A DNA stretch of 64,000 bases, from NCBI RefSeq assembly GCF_021271205.1, contig NZ_JAIWKS010000004.1:248001-312000 (forward strand). The letters are read 5' to 3'. Origin of the DNA: Pseudomonas uvaldensis (lineage in GTDB: Bacteria; Pseudomonadota; Gammaproteobacteria; Pseudomonadales; Pseudomonadaceae). Shown one piece after another: positions 9,935 through 21,771 of the stretch. The translations under genes were made by a program, and so were the position numbers. The first letter of the stretch is position 1, and each line of letters opens with the position of its first letter. The notes under the pieces are model-generated. The model did no database searches. It had not been told where the DNA came from and saw nothing but the letters and a program-made list of their open reading frames with translations.

Positions 9935-10879
9935 TCATCCCTCAGGCCAAAACGCCCGAATCCCCGCCACACCCTGAGCTCCGGCCTCCCAGGCTTGTTG
10001 CCGCTCACCCGGCCCCACCCCACCCAGCAGATAGACCGGCTTGTTGAACCCCTCGATCAACCGCGAAGCCTCTTCCCACCCCAACGGCAGGGCCTCGGGA
10101 TGGGTCTGCGTCGGCTGAACGGGCGAGAGCGTTACGAAGTCCACGTCCATCTGTTGCGCCAGGGACAGCTCTTCGGCGTTGTGGCAGGACGCCGCCAACC
10201 AGCGCTCCTTGCCGAAGGGTCGACCAGCCCCCGCGTGCTTGCGCAGTTGCGCGGCGGTGATGTGCCAACCGGCGGAGGGGAAATCCCCCAGCCATTCGAA
10301 GGGTCCCTTGAGCATCAGTTGGGCCTTGCCGGCACATAACCCCACCGCATCCACCGCCAGGTCGCGGTATTGCGGGTCGTAGCCGTTGGGCGCGCGCAGT
10401 TGGACCAGTTTGATCCCACCCGCGATAGCCTTCTGGATACCTCGCAACAGGGCCGGCGTTTCAAGACCTTCCGGGGTAATCAGATAATCGCCGGGCAAAC
10501 GCGCCGCCGCGACAATCGGCTGGTTGGCCGCCGGGAATTCATAGCTGGACAGATCACGGGCCGTGACCCAGGCCAACGGTTGCCCCTCGGCGCCATGAGG
10601 CTCGCCGGTAAACGCCGATACCTCCCAGACATCCAGCAACACCTGCTTGTCCGGGTAATCGTGACGCACCTTGATCAAGGGACGGGCGGCAGTGACCAGG
10701 ATGCCCAGTTCTTCCCGAAGCTCCCGAGCCAGGGCCGTCTGGACAGACTCGTGCGCCTCCACCTTGCCACCGGGAAACTCCCATAGCCCCCCCTGGTGCT
10801 GAGTATCGGCACGCCGGGCGATCAGGATCTTGCCGGCAGCGTCACGAATGACCGCTGCCGCTACATGTACTCGTTTCAC
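9935..10879 (-). CDS. Nudix hydrolase fused to a ThiE-like domain (MutT-type)
   Basis: A 314-aa two-domain protein. Residues ~1-130 are a MutT-type Nudix domain with the complete box GX5EX7REUXEEXGU (begins GGKVEAHE, ends ARELREELGI); this removes oxidised nucleotides such as 8-oxo-dGTP. Residues ~135-314 resemble thiamine-phosphate synthase/TenI barrels (FVTLSPVQPTQTHP and YLLGGVGPGE segments). The GTG at 10879 is chosen because GGAGGA lies about ten bases upstream and KRVHVAAAVI begins the Nudix fold. This fusion occurs next to argJ in other pseudomonads. Its start overlaps the stop of a small upstream frame by GTGA. Confidence 0.9.
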   Translation of the reverse strand: MKRVHVAAAVIRDAAGKILIARRADTQHQGGLWEFPGGKVEAHESVQTALARELREELGILVTAARPLIKVRHDYPDKQVLLDVWEVSAFTGEPHGAEGQPLAWVTARDLSSYEFPAANQPIVAAARLPGDYLITPEGLETPALLRGIQKAIAGGIKLVQLRAPNGYDPQYRDLAVDAVGLCAGKAQLMLKGPFEWLGDFPSAGWHITAAQLRKHAGAGRPFGKERWLAASCHNAEELSLAQQMDVDFVTLSPVQPTQTHPEALPLGWEEASRLIEGFNKPVYLLGGVGPGERQQAWEAGAQGVAGIRAFWPEG

Positions 10880-11007
10880 CGCGCAGTGTCCTCCAGGCCG
10901 GCCGCCTGCCACACCTTGAGCGCCGGCCATTGATAACGGGTTTCGACTTGGGCCGCATTCACCTCGGGCAGTTCCACCTGAAAAGTGTGCAACCGCACCG
11001 CCGCCAT
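10876..11007 (-). pseudogene. 43-codon frame, possible 3' remnant of a lost gene
   Basis: The frame reads MAAVRLHTFQVELPEVNAAQ and continues VETRYQWPALKVWQAAGLED, ending T-A-R. Its TGA overlaps the Nudix GTG as GTGA, the arrangement of a genuine operon neighbour. Its only ATG lies inside a REP element, so the true 5' end appears to have been replaced by the REP pair. From memory P. aeruginosa carries a glutathione S-transferase gene between argJ and this mutT; a tail with WPALKVWQ would suit the C-terminus of a GST, but that identity is a guess. Confidence 0.4.
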
Positions 11008-11101
11008 CGCGAGCAGGCTCGCTCCCACAAGGGACTTGTTGAGTGGCTTAAATAGTATTCACACCACCGACTCCCTGTGGGAGCGAGCCTGCTCGCGATA
11101 G
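11004..11101. repeat. REP inverted pair, GCGAGCCTGC type
   Basis: CCATCGCGAGCAGGCTCGCT with CCCACA, a ~45-base spacer, then TGTGGGAGCGAGCCTGCTCG followed by CGAT. Both copies are of the same GAGCGAGCCTGC subtype, different from the pair at 9828. Confidence 0.9.
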
Positions 11102-11124
11102 GCGCACCTCGGTCCCAAGCCCTG

Positions 11125-12342
11125 TTAAGTCCGATACTCAGCGTTGATCTTGACGTACTCATGGGACAGGTCAGTGGTCCAGATCGTCTCGCTGCAATCA
11201 CCCCGTCCCAACTCGATACGGATGGTGATCTCTTCCTGCTGCATCACCGCCGCGCCCTGGGCCTCGGTGTAGGTGGCCGCACGCGCCCCCTGGCTGGCAA
11301 TGCAGACTTCCCCCAGGAAAACGTCGATCTTGCTTACGTCCAGGTCCGGCACGCCGGCACGGCCGACGGCTGCGAGGATGCGACCCCAGTTCGGGTCGGA
11401 AGCGAACAGTGCCGTCTTGATCAGCGGCGAATGCGCCACGGTGTAGCCGACGTCCAGGCATTCCTGGTGGTTGCCACCCCCGTTGACCTGCACGGTCACG
11501 AATTTTGTCGCACCTTCACCGTCACGGACGATGGCCTGTGCCACTTCCATGCACACCTCGAACACGGCCTGCTTCAGGGCCGCAAACAGTGGGCCGCTGG
11601 CTTCGGTGATCTCCGGCAGGTTGGCCTTGCCGGTGGCGATCAGCATGCAGCAGTCGTTGGTGGAGGTATCACCGTCGATGGTGATGCGGTTGAACGACTT
11701 GTTGGCGCCGTCGAGCATCAGGTCCTGCAACACCTGGCGGGACACCTTGGCGTCGGTGGCGATATAGCCGAGCATGGTCGCCATGTTCGGGCGAATCATG
11801 CCGGCACCCTTGCTGATGCCCGTAACGGTAACGGTCACGCCATCGTGCTGGAACTGGCGGCTCGCGCCCTTGGGCAGGGTGTCGGTGGTCATGATGCCGG
11901 TAGCGGCAGCCGCCCAGTTGTTCTCCGACAGGTCATCGAGAGCGGCCTGCAACGCGCCTTCGATCTTCTCGACCGGCAGTGGCTCACCGATCACGCCAGT
12001 GGAATACGGCAGCACCTGGGCCGCGTCGACACCGGTCAGTTCAGCCAGCTTGGCGCACGTACGCTCGGCGGCGGCCAGACCTGGCGCACCGGTGCCGGCA
12101 TTGGCATTGCCGGTGTTGGTCAGCAGATAACGCACCGGTCCTTGCACACGTTGTTTGGCCAGGATGACCGGAGCGGCGCAGAAGGCATTGAGGGTGAACA
12201 CGCCGGCCACCGTCGAACCCTCGGCACAGCGCATGACAACCACATCCTTGCGTCCCGGACGCTTGATGCCCGCAGAGGCAATACCGAGTTCAAAACCGGC
12301 AACCGGGTGCAACGTTGGCAACGGACCAAGACCAACAGCCAT
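11125..12342 (-). CDS. argJ: Bifunctional glutamate N-acetyltransferase / N-acetylglutamate synthase
   Basis: A 405-aa arginine-biosynthesis enzyme that transfers acetyl from N-acetylornithine to glutamate, and in many species also uses acetyl-CoA. ArgJ is made as a precursor that cleaves itself before a threonine, which becomes the N-terminal nucleophile. The site is visible as [14 protein letters not shown], with T189 after A188. The Shine-Dalgarno AAGGAG is nine bases before the ATG at 12342; an in-frame extension to 12405 runs through the secA terminator hairpin and is rejected. It lies downstream of secA, as in other pseudomonads. Confidence 0.95.
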   Translation of the reverse strand: MAVGLGPLPTLHPVAGFELGIASAGIKRPGRKDVVVMRCAEGSTVAGVFTLNAFCAAPVILAKQRVQGPVRYLLTNTGNANAGTGAPGLAAAERTCAKLAELTGVDAAQVLPYSTGVIGEPLPVEKIEGALQAALDDLSENNWAAAATGIMTTDTLPKGASRQFQHDGVTVTVTGISKGAGMIRPNMATMLGYIATDAKVSRQVLQDLMLDGANKSFNRITIDGDTSTNDCCMLIATGKANLPEITEASGPLFAALKQAVFEVCMEVAQAIVRDGEGATKFVTVQVNGGGNHQECLDVGYTVAHSPLIKTALFASDPNWGRILAAVGRAGVPDLDVSKIDVFLGEVCIASQGARAATYTEAQGAAVMQQEEITIRIELGRGDCSETIWTTDLSHEYVKINAEYRT

Positions 12343-12402
12343 GAATGCGCTCCTTAATAATTTATGTCTGTACCGTCTTCGTCGAGACGGAGAATCAAAT
12401 GG

Positions 12403-12436
12403 CAAAACGCCGCGACGGTGTTAACCGGTCGCGGCG
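12403..12436 (-). terminator. Probable secA terminator
   Basis: On the minus strand, CGCCGCGAC, a loop containing GGTTAACACC, and GTCGCGGCG are followed by a short GTTTTGCC tract. The stem is strong and the T-run weak. It lies between the secA stop and the argJ start. Confidence 0.6.
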
Positions 12437-12463
12437 CAGGTCATTCAGCGTTTGAAACGGGCG

Positions 12464-15205
<2,742 letters not shown>

Positions 15206-15510
15206 ATCGGCAGGATCTTCCACACTAAAGGGATGGAGGGCGGCCCCGTGAGTCGCCCGTGCAGCCCTCATGGCCGCATGCGAACGAGCATTCTACCCGG
15301 AAACGATGGTGAGGAAAGTGGCGTTATTCCACGATGCTGGCACAGCGCTGTGACGGGGCCTTCATAAAATAAGGGCTTTTACACGAAGTTCAACCCACAA
15401 AAGTAGAAGTTATCAGGGTTTCGGCCGGTAGGCGCCCACGGGGACATGACCAAGGCGCGCCGGGCACTTTCTGCTACCATGGCGCCTCTGTCCCTTGCGG
15501 TATTGCATCC
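15206..15510. other. Divergent secA-dciA intergenic region
   Basis: 305 bases hold the two divergent promoters. A TGCTACCAT sequence near 15472-15480 resembles an extended -10 for the plus-strand gene. No leader peptide of the SecM kind was seen upstream of secA. Confidence 0.35.
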
Positions 15511-15966
15511 ATGGCCTTTCGCCCCCTTCCAGCCAAGGCTCCCGCCGTTCTGCTACGCGAAGCCAAACCGCTGAAAGCCCTCTTTGGCCACGCCAGGCGC
15601 CTGGGTCATTTGCAACGCCTGCTGGACAGCCAGTTGCAGCCAGCCGCACGAGAGCATTGCCACGTGGCGTCCTGGCGCGAAGGCTGTCTGCTGCTGATCG
15701 TCACCGACGGTCACTGGGCCACGCGCCTGCGCTACCAGCAAAAGCGCCTGCTGCGTCAATTGCAGGCGTTCGAGGAGTTTGCCGGGCTGACCCGGATTCT
15801 GTTCAAGGTCCAACCGCCCACGGTCCAGGTAAGCGCCAAAGGCCATATGCTGGACCTGTCCACCGACGCAGCCGCGACTATCCAGGCCACGGCGGACGGC
15901 ATCAGCGACCCCAACCTGCGGGCGGCGCTGGAGCGGTTGGCGGCGCATGCCAGGACCAAGTCTTGA
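15511..15966 (+). CDS. DUF721 / DciA-like protein
   Basis: A 151-aa protein with a basic N-terminus and the DUF721 core (SWREGCLLLIVTDGHWATRL, LRYQQKRLLRQL). DUF721 includes DciA, the ancestral loader of the replicative helicase DnaB in bacteria that lack DnaC. It is divergent from secA, the usual location in Pseudomonas. Replication role is inferred from the family. Confidence 0.83.
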   Translation: MAFRPLPAKAPAVLLREAKPLKALFGHARRLGHLQRLLDSQLQPAAREHCHVASWREGCLLLIVTDGHWATRLRYQQKRLLRQLQAFEEFAGLTRILFKVQPPTVQVSAKGHMLDLSTDAAATIQATADGISDPNLRAALERLAAHARTKS

Positions 15967-15989
15967 AATTTTCGTAGCCTGTTCCACCG

Positions 15990-16076
15990 CCATCGCGAGC
16001 AGGGCTCGCTCCCACAGGGACCGCATTACTTCAGAAACAACAACCCCTTGTGGGAGCGAGCCTGCTCGCGATGGCA
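15990..16076. repeat. REP inverted pair, GCGAGCCTGC type
   Basis: CCATCGCGAGCAGGGCTCGC with TCCCACAGGGA, a spacer, then CCTTGTGGGAGCGAGCCTGC with TCGCGATGG. The left copy carries one extra G (AGGGCTCGC). The pair separates the convergent dciA-like and HerA-like genes. Confidence 0.9.
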
Positions 16077-16093
16077 GCGACTCGGTCCCCCGC

Positions 16094-17581
16094 CTAACGG
16101 CGCTTACTGCCCCCCAGCAACGACCCCATCAATCCGCGCACCAGTTGCCGTCCCAGCTGATTGGCCGCCTGGCGCATCGCTGATTTAAGTGCCTGGCCGG
16201 CCGCGGTACCGAGAAATTCGCCGGCCTTATCGGCGAAGCTCGGTTGCTCTGCCGACGGATTGCCCGGAGCCGCTTCGACCTGAGGCTCAAGCCCCTTGCG
16301 CCCCATCAGCACTTCATAAGCCGATTCGCGGTCGATGGGTTTGTCATAGCGCCCCTGCAAGGGTGAAGCGGCGATCAGGCTGGCGCGTTCGGATTCCGTC
16401 AACGGTCCGATGCGCGACTGCGGCGGGGCCACCAGCACGCGCCTGACCATTTCCGGCGTGCCTTTCTCCTGCAAGGTGCCTACCAGCGCTTCACCGATGC
16501 CCAGTTCGGTGAGCACCGTCAGGGCGTCGAACTGTGGGTTCGGCCGGAAACCGTCCGCCACCGCCCGCAGGGATTTCTGCTCCTTGGCGGTAAAGGCCCG
16601 CAAGCCATGCTGGATGCGTAACCCCAACTGCGCCAGCACATCGTCCGGCAAGTCGCCCGGCGACTGGGTCACGAAATACACCCCGACGCCCTTGGAACGG
16701 ATCAGCCGCACCACTTGCTCCAACCGCTCCTGCAACGCCTTGGGCGTGCCGGCGAACAACAAGTGCGCCTCGTCGAAGAACAGGGCCAGCAGCGGTTTGT
16801 CCGCGTCGCCGCGCTCGGGCAGTTGCTCGAACAGTTCGGCCAATAACCATAGGAGGAACGTCGCGTAGACCTTCGGCGCCTCATGAACCAGACGACTGGC
16901 GTCCAGCAAATGAATACGGCCACGGCCGTCGCTGCCGGGCTGCAGGATGTCCTCGAGCTGCAGCGCGGGCTCACCGAATAACGCATCCGCGCCCTGCTGC
17001 TCCAGCGTGGAAAGGCGCCGCAGCAGCGCTTGGCTGGAACCGCTGGTCATCAAGGCCGCGTCGTCCCCCAGCAGTTCGGGGTTGTCCTTGAGGTGATTGA
17101 GCAGTGCCTTCAAGTCCTTCAGGTCCAACAGCAACAGCCCCTCACGGTCGGCGACCTTGAACGCGGCATACAGTGCCGACTGCTGACTGTCAGTCAGTTC
17201 CAGCAGGCTGCCGAGCAGCAACGGCCCCATTTCGCTAAGGGTGGTGCGCAATGGATGACCCGATTGCCCATGGATGTCCCACAAGGTCACCGGATAAGCC
17301 TGAGGCTTGTGGTCGAGCCACGGCATGCTGGCAATGCGCTCGGCGATCTTGCCCTGGGGCGCACCGGCGGCACCGAGGCCGCACAGATCGCCCTTGATAT
17401 CGGCTGCAAATACAGCCACGCCGGCATCGCTGAACGCCTCGGCCAGACGCTGCAAGGTGACAGTCTTGCCGGTGCCGGTGGCACCCGCCACCAAGCCATG
17501 ACGGTTCGCCAGGCGCATGGCCTGGGCAATGGGCTGGCCGGCAAGGTCGGCGCCGATGGTGAGTTGCATTGAGTCAGGCAT
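16094..17581 (-). CDS. HerA/DUF853-type P-loop ATPase
   Basis: A 495-aa ATPase of the HerA-FtsK superfamily (DUF853, called YjgR in E. coli). Walker A is GATGTGKT at ~33-40, Walker B is LALFFDEAHLLF, and the sensor-like segment VYFVTQSPGDLPDDVLAQLG follows. The C-terminus (SAMRQAANQLGRQLVRGLMG and GSLLGGSKRR) is basic and typical of the family. Family members are predicted DNA-pumping or helicase ATPases; a NurA nuclease partner is not seen here. The ATG at 17581 has AGGTG five bases upstream; a second start at M5 is possible. Confidence 0.87.
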   Translation of the reverse strand: MPDSMQLTIGADLAGQPIAQAMRLANRHGLVAGATGTGKTVTLQRLAEAFSDAGVAVFAADIKGDLCGLGAAGAPQGKIAERIASMPWLDHKPQAYPVTLWDIHGQSGHPLRTTLSEMGPLLLGSLLELTDSQQSALYAAFKVADREGLLLLDLKDLKALLNHLKDNPELLGDDAALMTSGSSQALLRRLSTLEQQGADALFGEPALQLEDILQPGSDGRGRIHLLDASRLVHEAPKVYATFLLWLLAELFEQLPERGDADKPLLALFFDEAHLLFAGTPKALQERLEQVVRLIRSKGVGVYFVTQSPGDLPDDVLAQLGLRIQHGLRAFTAKEQKSLRAVADGFRPNPQFDALTVLTELGIGEALVGTLQEKGTPEMVRRVLVAPPQSRIGPLTESERASLIAASPLQGRYDKPIDRESAYEVLMGRKGLEPQVEAAPGNPSAEQPSFADKAGEFLGTAAGQALKSAMRQAANQLGRQLVRGLMGSLLGGSKRR

Positions 17582-17767
17582 TTGGTCACCTGTGATTAAT
17601 ATTTGATCGAGCAGGCCGATATATGAAATGACAGGCCCCACTGAAAACACGATCGGATAATTCCCCAGGGAGAGAAGGAAATATCAGAACTTTCAATACG
17701 GCGTCTTTATTCGAACTTTCCTATAAAAGCATGCCCAGAGCTATAAGACCCAGCGGAACCCCGAGCC

Positions 17768-19657
17768 ATGAAGAAAAACCTGCGTTTCAGCCACAAAATC
17801 CTCATCGCTGCCGCACTCATCGTGATGGCCGCCTTTGCTCTGTTCACGGCCTACAACGACTATTTGCAGCGCAACGCCATTCGTGACGACCTCGACAGCT
17901 ATTTGCATGAAATGGGGGACGTCACCGCAAGCAACATCCAGACCTGGCTGAGCGGTCGCATCCTGCTGATCGAAAACCTGGCCCAGAACATCGCAGGCAC
18001 CCCGGACCAGGCCAGTGTTGCCCGTTTGCTGGAACAGAAAGCGCTGACATCCACCTTCATGGCGTCCTATCTGGGCGATGCCCAGGGTCACTTCACCATC
18101 CGCCCCGACACAAAAATGCCCGACGGCTTCGATCCACGCGTACGGCCCTGGTACCAAGGCGCGCAAAGCAGCAGTACCGCGACCCTGACCGAGCCCTACA
18201 TCGATGCCGCCAGCGGCGGGCTGATCATTTCCATCGCCACGGCCTCTCGGAACGCCGGGCAAACTGTCGGCGTGGTGGGCGGCGACCTGAGCCTGCAAAC
18301 CATTATAGACACCTTGAAAACCGTGGACTTCGACGGCATGGGCTACGCCTACCTGGTCAGCGCCGACGGCAAGATCCTGGTGCATCCCGACAAGAACCTG
18401 GTCATGAAAACCCTGGCCGAAGCTTTTCCGAAGAGCACTCCGGCAATCAGTGACAAAATTTCGGAAGTCGATGTAGACGGCCACACGCGCATCGTCACCT
18501 TCACGCCGATCAAAGGTCTGCCGTCGATGAACTGGTATGTCGGTGTGTCGGTGGATAAAGACATGGCCTACGCCATGCTCAGCGATTTCCGTACCTCGGC
18601 CGTGGTGGCAACGGTCATCGCCGTGGTGTTCATCATCGCCCTGCTGAGCATGTTGATCCGCCTGCTGATCCAGCCGCTGCATGTGATGACCCGTGCCATG
18701 GAAGACATCGCCGACGGCGAGGGTGACCTGACCAAACGCCTGGCGATCCAGAACCAGGACGAATTCGGCATCCTGGGGACCGCGTTCAACCGATTCGTGG
18801 AGCGGATCCATGGTTCGATCCGTGAAGTGTCCTCCGCCACCGAGCATGTCAATGAAGTCGCCCTGCGCGTGGTGAGCGCGTCGAACTCGTCGATGGTCAA
18901 CTCCGACGAACAGTCCAGTCGCACCAACAGCGTGGCCGCAGCTATCAACCAGTTGGGTGCCGCCGCCCAGGAAATTGCCCGTAACGCCGCCCAGGCCTCC
19001 CATCAGGCCAGCGATGCCCGCGGCCTGGCCGAGGATGGCCAGCAAGTGGTGGAACGAAGCATTGCCGCGATGAACCGTTTGTCCGACCTGCTGAGCGCCT
19101 CCAGTACCAATGTCGAAACCCTGAACAGCAAAACCGTGAACATCGGGCAGATCCTGGAAGTGATCACCAGCATCTCCCAGCAGACCAACCTTCTGGCTCT
19201 CAACGCGGCCATCGAGGCAGCCCGGGCCGGCGAGGCCGGACGCGGGTTCGCCGTGGTGGCCGATGAAGTGCGCAACCTGGCCCATCGCACCCAGGAGTCG
19301 GCACAACAGGTGCAGACCATGATCGAGGAATTGCAGGTCGGCGCCCGGGACTCGGTCACCACCATGAACGACAGCCAACGCCATAGCCAGGAAAGTGTGG
19401 AGATCGCCAACCTGGCGGGCGAACGCCTGACCAGCGTGACCCAGCGCATCGGTGAGATCGACGGCATGAACCAATCAGTGGCCACGGCCACGGAGGAACA
19501 GACTGCCGTGGTGGAATCGATCAACGTGGACATCAACGAGATCAATACCTTGAACCAGGAAGGCGTGGAAAACCTGCACGCCACACTGCGGGCCTGCTCC
19601 GATCTGGAGCGGCAGGCGGCGCGGTTGAAGCAGTTGGTGGGCAGTTTCAGGATTTAG
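17768..19657 (+). CDS. Methyl-accepting chemotaxis protein with dCACHE sensor
   Basis: A 629-aa chemoreceptor. TM1 is ~10-30, a periplasmic double-CACHE domain spans ~35-275, TM2 is ~278-300, HAMP ~300-355, and the signalling domain follows with the hairpin tip [20 protein letters not shown] and [20 protein letters not shown]. The sensor contains DPRVRPWYQ, a downstream Y-I-D and GGDLSL, consistent with the amino-acid-binding motif of PctA-like receptors, so amino acids are the likeliest ligands (inference). No CheB/CheR docking pentapeptide is seen at the C-terminus. Confidence 0.92.
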   Translation: MKKNLRFSHKILIAAALIVMAAFALFTAYNDYLQRNAIRDDLDSYLHEMGDVTASNIQTWLSGRILLIENLAQNIAGTPDQASVARLLEQKALTSTFMASYLGDAQGHFTIRPDTKMPDGFDPRVRPWYQGAQSSSTATLTEPYIDAASGGLIISIATASRNAGQTVGVVGGDLSLQTIIDTLKTVDFDGMGYAYLVSADGKILVHPDKNLVMKTLAEAFPKSTPAISDKISEVDVDGHTRIVTFTPIKGLPSMNWYVGVSVDKDMAYAMLSDFRTSAVVATVIAVVFIIALLSMLIRLLIQPLHVMTRAMEDIADGEGDLTKRLAIQNQDEFGILGTAFNRFVERIHGSIREVSSATEHVNEVALRVVSASNSSMVNSDEQSSRTNSVAAAINQLGAAAQEIARNAAQASHQASDARGLAEDGQQVVERSIAAMNRLSDLLSASSTNVETLNSKTVNIGQILEVITSISQQTNLLALNAAIEAARAGEAGRGFAVVADEVRNLAHRTQESAQQVQTMIEELQVGARDSVTTMNDSQRHSQESVEIANLAGERLTSVTQRIGEIDGMNQSVATATEEQTAVVESINVDINEINTLNQEGVENLHATLRACSDLERQAARLKQLVGSFRI

Positions 19658-19671
19658 CGCTCTTTAGGGCC

Positions 19672-19770
19672 TTTCGCGAGCAAGCCCGCTCCCACAGGGA
19701 TTTTCAGTGGACGCACACTTTGTGTCCAAAGCAGATCCACTGTAAGAGCGGGCTTGCTCGCGAAGAGGCC
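19672..19770. repeat. REP inverted pair, GCGGGCTTGC type
   Basis: TTTCGCGAGCAAGCCCGCTC with CCACAGGGA, a ~50-base spacer, then GTAAGAGCGGGCTTGCTCGC followed by GAAGAG. The right copy has AAG in place of GGG at its outer end. Confidence 0.88.
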
Positions 19771-19860
19771 CATCTCACGCTGCATGACTCACTGACACCC
19801 CACCACAACCCAAACCGAACATCTATTCTTCATAAAGGTCAACAAAGGAGAACACAGACC

Positions 19861-19866
19861 GGAGGG
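19861..19866 (+). promoter_or_regulatory. Shine-Dalgarno that supports a GTG start
   Basis: GGAGGG directly abuts the ATG at 19867, too close for initiation, but lies nine bases before the in-frame GTG at 19876. The protein would then start with HIADITMFYAPASGG. Confidence 0.7.
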
Positions 19867-19875
19867 ATGTTCATC

Positions 19876-20988
19876 GTGCATATAGCGGACATAACCATGT
19901 TCTACGCCCCCGCCAGTGGAGGGGTGCGCACTTACCTGGATGCCAAGCACCGGCGCCTGGCGAACCGGCCCGGAATTCGCCACAGTCTGTTGATACCCGG
20001 TGCACACTTGAGCGAGCAGGACGGGATCTACAAGGTACCGGCCCCTCCTCTTCCCTTCGGCAAGGGCTACCGCTTTCCACTTCGCCTGGCGCCCTGGCGC
20101 AATGCGCTGCGCGATCTGCAGCCGGACCTGATCGAGGTCGGCGACCCCTACCTCACCGCCTGGGCCGCCCTGGATGCCCGGCGTCAGCTCGACGTGCCCG
20201 TCATCGGCTTCTATCACTCCGACTTGCCATTATTGGTGAGCAACCGCATGGGCAACTGGTTCACCCCCAACATCGAAGCCTATGTCAGCAAGTTGTATGG
20301 CAATTTCGACCGCGTCCTGGCGCCGAGTCAGGTCATGGCGGACAAACTGACCGGCCTGGGCGTCAGGAATGTCTTCGTACAGCCCCTGGGTGTCGACCTG
20401 CAAACCTTCAACCCGGCCGCCCGGGACCCGGAACTGCGCGCCGAGCTGGGAATCGCCGAAGACGCCCGCCTGTTGATTTTTGCCGGGCGCGGCTCCAAGG
20501 AAAAGAACCTGCCGGTGTTGCTCAAGTGCATGAAACGCCTGGGCGAGCGTTATCACCTGTTGTTGGTGGGCTCCTCGATGCCCGCCCTGGTTCCGGACAA
20601 CGTCACCGTCATCGACGAGTTCTGCCCGGCACCACAGGTCGCACGGTTGATGGCCAGTGCCGACGCCCTGCTCCATGCCGGCGACCAGGAGACCTTCGGC
20701 CTGGTGATCCTCGAAGCCATGGCCAGCGGTATCCCTGTGGTGGCGGTCGCGGCCGGAGCCTTCACCGAAATCGTTCACGAAGACTGCGGCCTGCTGTGCA
20801 TGCCCAACAATCCACAAGCGATGGCCAACGCCGTGCGTCAGCTCTTCAGCGAAGGCTGCCAACGACGCGGGGCGCTGGCACGTCGTCATGTGGAGCGTCA
20901 CTACGCCTGGGATTGCGTGGTCGACAGCCTGCTGGGGCACTACTACGCCGTGCTTGGCGAGCAGATGCCGCTGCTGGCCAATGGATAG
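19876..20988 (+). CDS. GT4-family glycosyltransferase
   Basis: A 370-aa GT-B glycosyltransferase. The N-terminal acceptor domain contains FYAPASGGVRTYLDAKHRRL; the C-terminal nucleotide-sugar domain contains IFAGRGSKEKNLPVLLKC and the EX7E motif in GDQETFGLVILEAMASG. It probably adds a sugar to a lipid or envelope acceptor in the cytoplasm; donor and acceptor are unknown. The GTG start is preferred over the ATG at 19867 on Shine-Dalgarno spacing. It heads an operon with a deacetylase (15 bases downstream) and a UPF0104 membrane protein. Confidence 0.86.
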   Translation: MHIADITMFYAPASGGVRTYLDAKHRRLANRPGIRHSLLIPGAHLSEQDGIYKVPAPPLPFGKGYRFPLRLAPWRNALRDLQPDLIEVGDPYLTAWAALDARRQLDVPVIGFYHSDLPLLVSNRMGNWFTPNIEAYVSKLYGNFDRVLAPSQVMADKLTGLGVRNVFVQPLGVDLQTFNPAARDPELRAELGIAEDARLLIFAGRGSKEKNLPVLLKCMKRLGERYHLLLVGSSMPALVPDNVTVIDEFCPAPQVARLMASADALLHAGDQETFGLVILEAMASGIPVVAVAAGAFTEIVHEDCGLLCMPNNPQAMANAVRQLFSEGCQRRGALARRHVERHYAWDCVVDSLLGHYYAVLGEQMPLLANG

Positions 20989-21003
20989 GGCGAGGGTGTG
21001 TCC

Positions 21004-21771
21004 ATGAATCAGACGCCCAGCCTGCTGCTGGTGTTGCACGACGTGGCGCCGCAAACCTGGCCTGACTATCGCCCCTTCGTCGAAGCCGTCGACGCCCTCG
21101 GCCCGATACCGATGACCTGGCTGGTGGTGCCGGACTTCCACCACACCAATGCCCTGGACCACCATCCGGCCTTCAGGCGCCTGCTCGACCACCGGGTTGA
21201 ACGCGGCGACGAACTGGTGCTGCACGGTTATTACCATTGCGACGACGGTCCATCGCCCCTCCACCCCAGGGACTGGTTCATGCGTCGGGTCTATACCCAT
21301 GAAGGCGAGTTTTACCAGCTGTCCGAGGAAGCAGCCCTCACCCGACTGCGAGCCGGTATCGAGCTCTTCCAGCGCTATCAATGGCCGCTGGAAGGTTTCG
21401 TCGCCCCGGCGTGGCTGATGAGCGAAGGCACCCGCCAAGCCTTGCGCCAGTTGCCTCTGAGCTACACCAGTGACACGCAGCATCTATACCGGCTGCCGGA
21501 CTTCTCGGCGATCGACGCCCCCGGGCTGGTCTGGAGCGCCCGCAGTGCCTGGCGCCGAGGGTTGTCGAAAGTGGTCAGCGATCAGCGCGAACAGCGCTGG
21601 CGCAAGGCACAGGTGATCCGCCTGGGCCTGCATCCGGTGGATATGCGTCACGGTTTTTCCCGGGATTATTGGCTGCGCACCCTTGAGCGGTTACTCAACG
21701 AGGGACGCGTGCCGATGACCAAGGCCGGTTGGCTGGCCGCCCGGGATCCGCGGGTCAGCAGCGCCGCATGA
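21004..21771 (+). CDS. DUF2334 polysaccharide deacetylase-like protein
   Basis: A 255-aa protein of the NodB/CE4-like fold. The family residues are visible as LVLHDVAP (catalytic Asp) near residue 10, HGYYH (metal His pair) near 73, and the late segment VIRLGLHPVDMRHG. No signal peptide is apparent, so it would be cytoplasmic. The ATG at 21004 has GAGGG seven bases upstream; an in-frame GTG two codons earlier is less well placed. Its stop overlaps the next start as ATGA. The substrate is unknown; context suggests a glycan made by the neighbouring glycosyltransferase. Confidence 0.83.
   Translation: MNQTPSLLLVLHDVAPQTWPDYRPFVEAVDALGPIPMTWLVVPDFHHTNALDHHPAFRRLLDHRVERGDELVLHGYYHCDDGPSPLHPRDWFMRRVYTHEGEFYQLSEEAALTRLRAGIELFQRYQWPLEGFVAPAWLMSEGTRQALRQLPLSYTSDTQHLYRLPDFSAIDAPGLVWSARSAWRRGLSKVVSDQREQRWRKAQVIRLGLHPVDMRHGFSRDYWLRTLERLLNEGRVPMTKAGWLAARDPRVSSAA

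Noticed and set aside
17741..19474. A 577-codon frame opposite the chemoreceptor
   Set aside because: Low-complexity His/Gly/Gln-rich translation typical of an antisense shadow.
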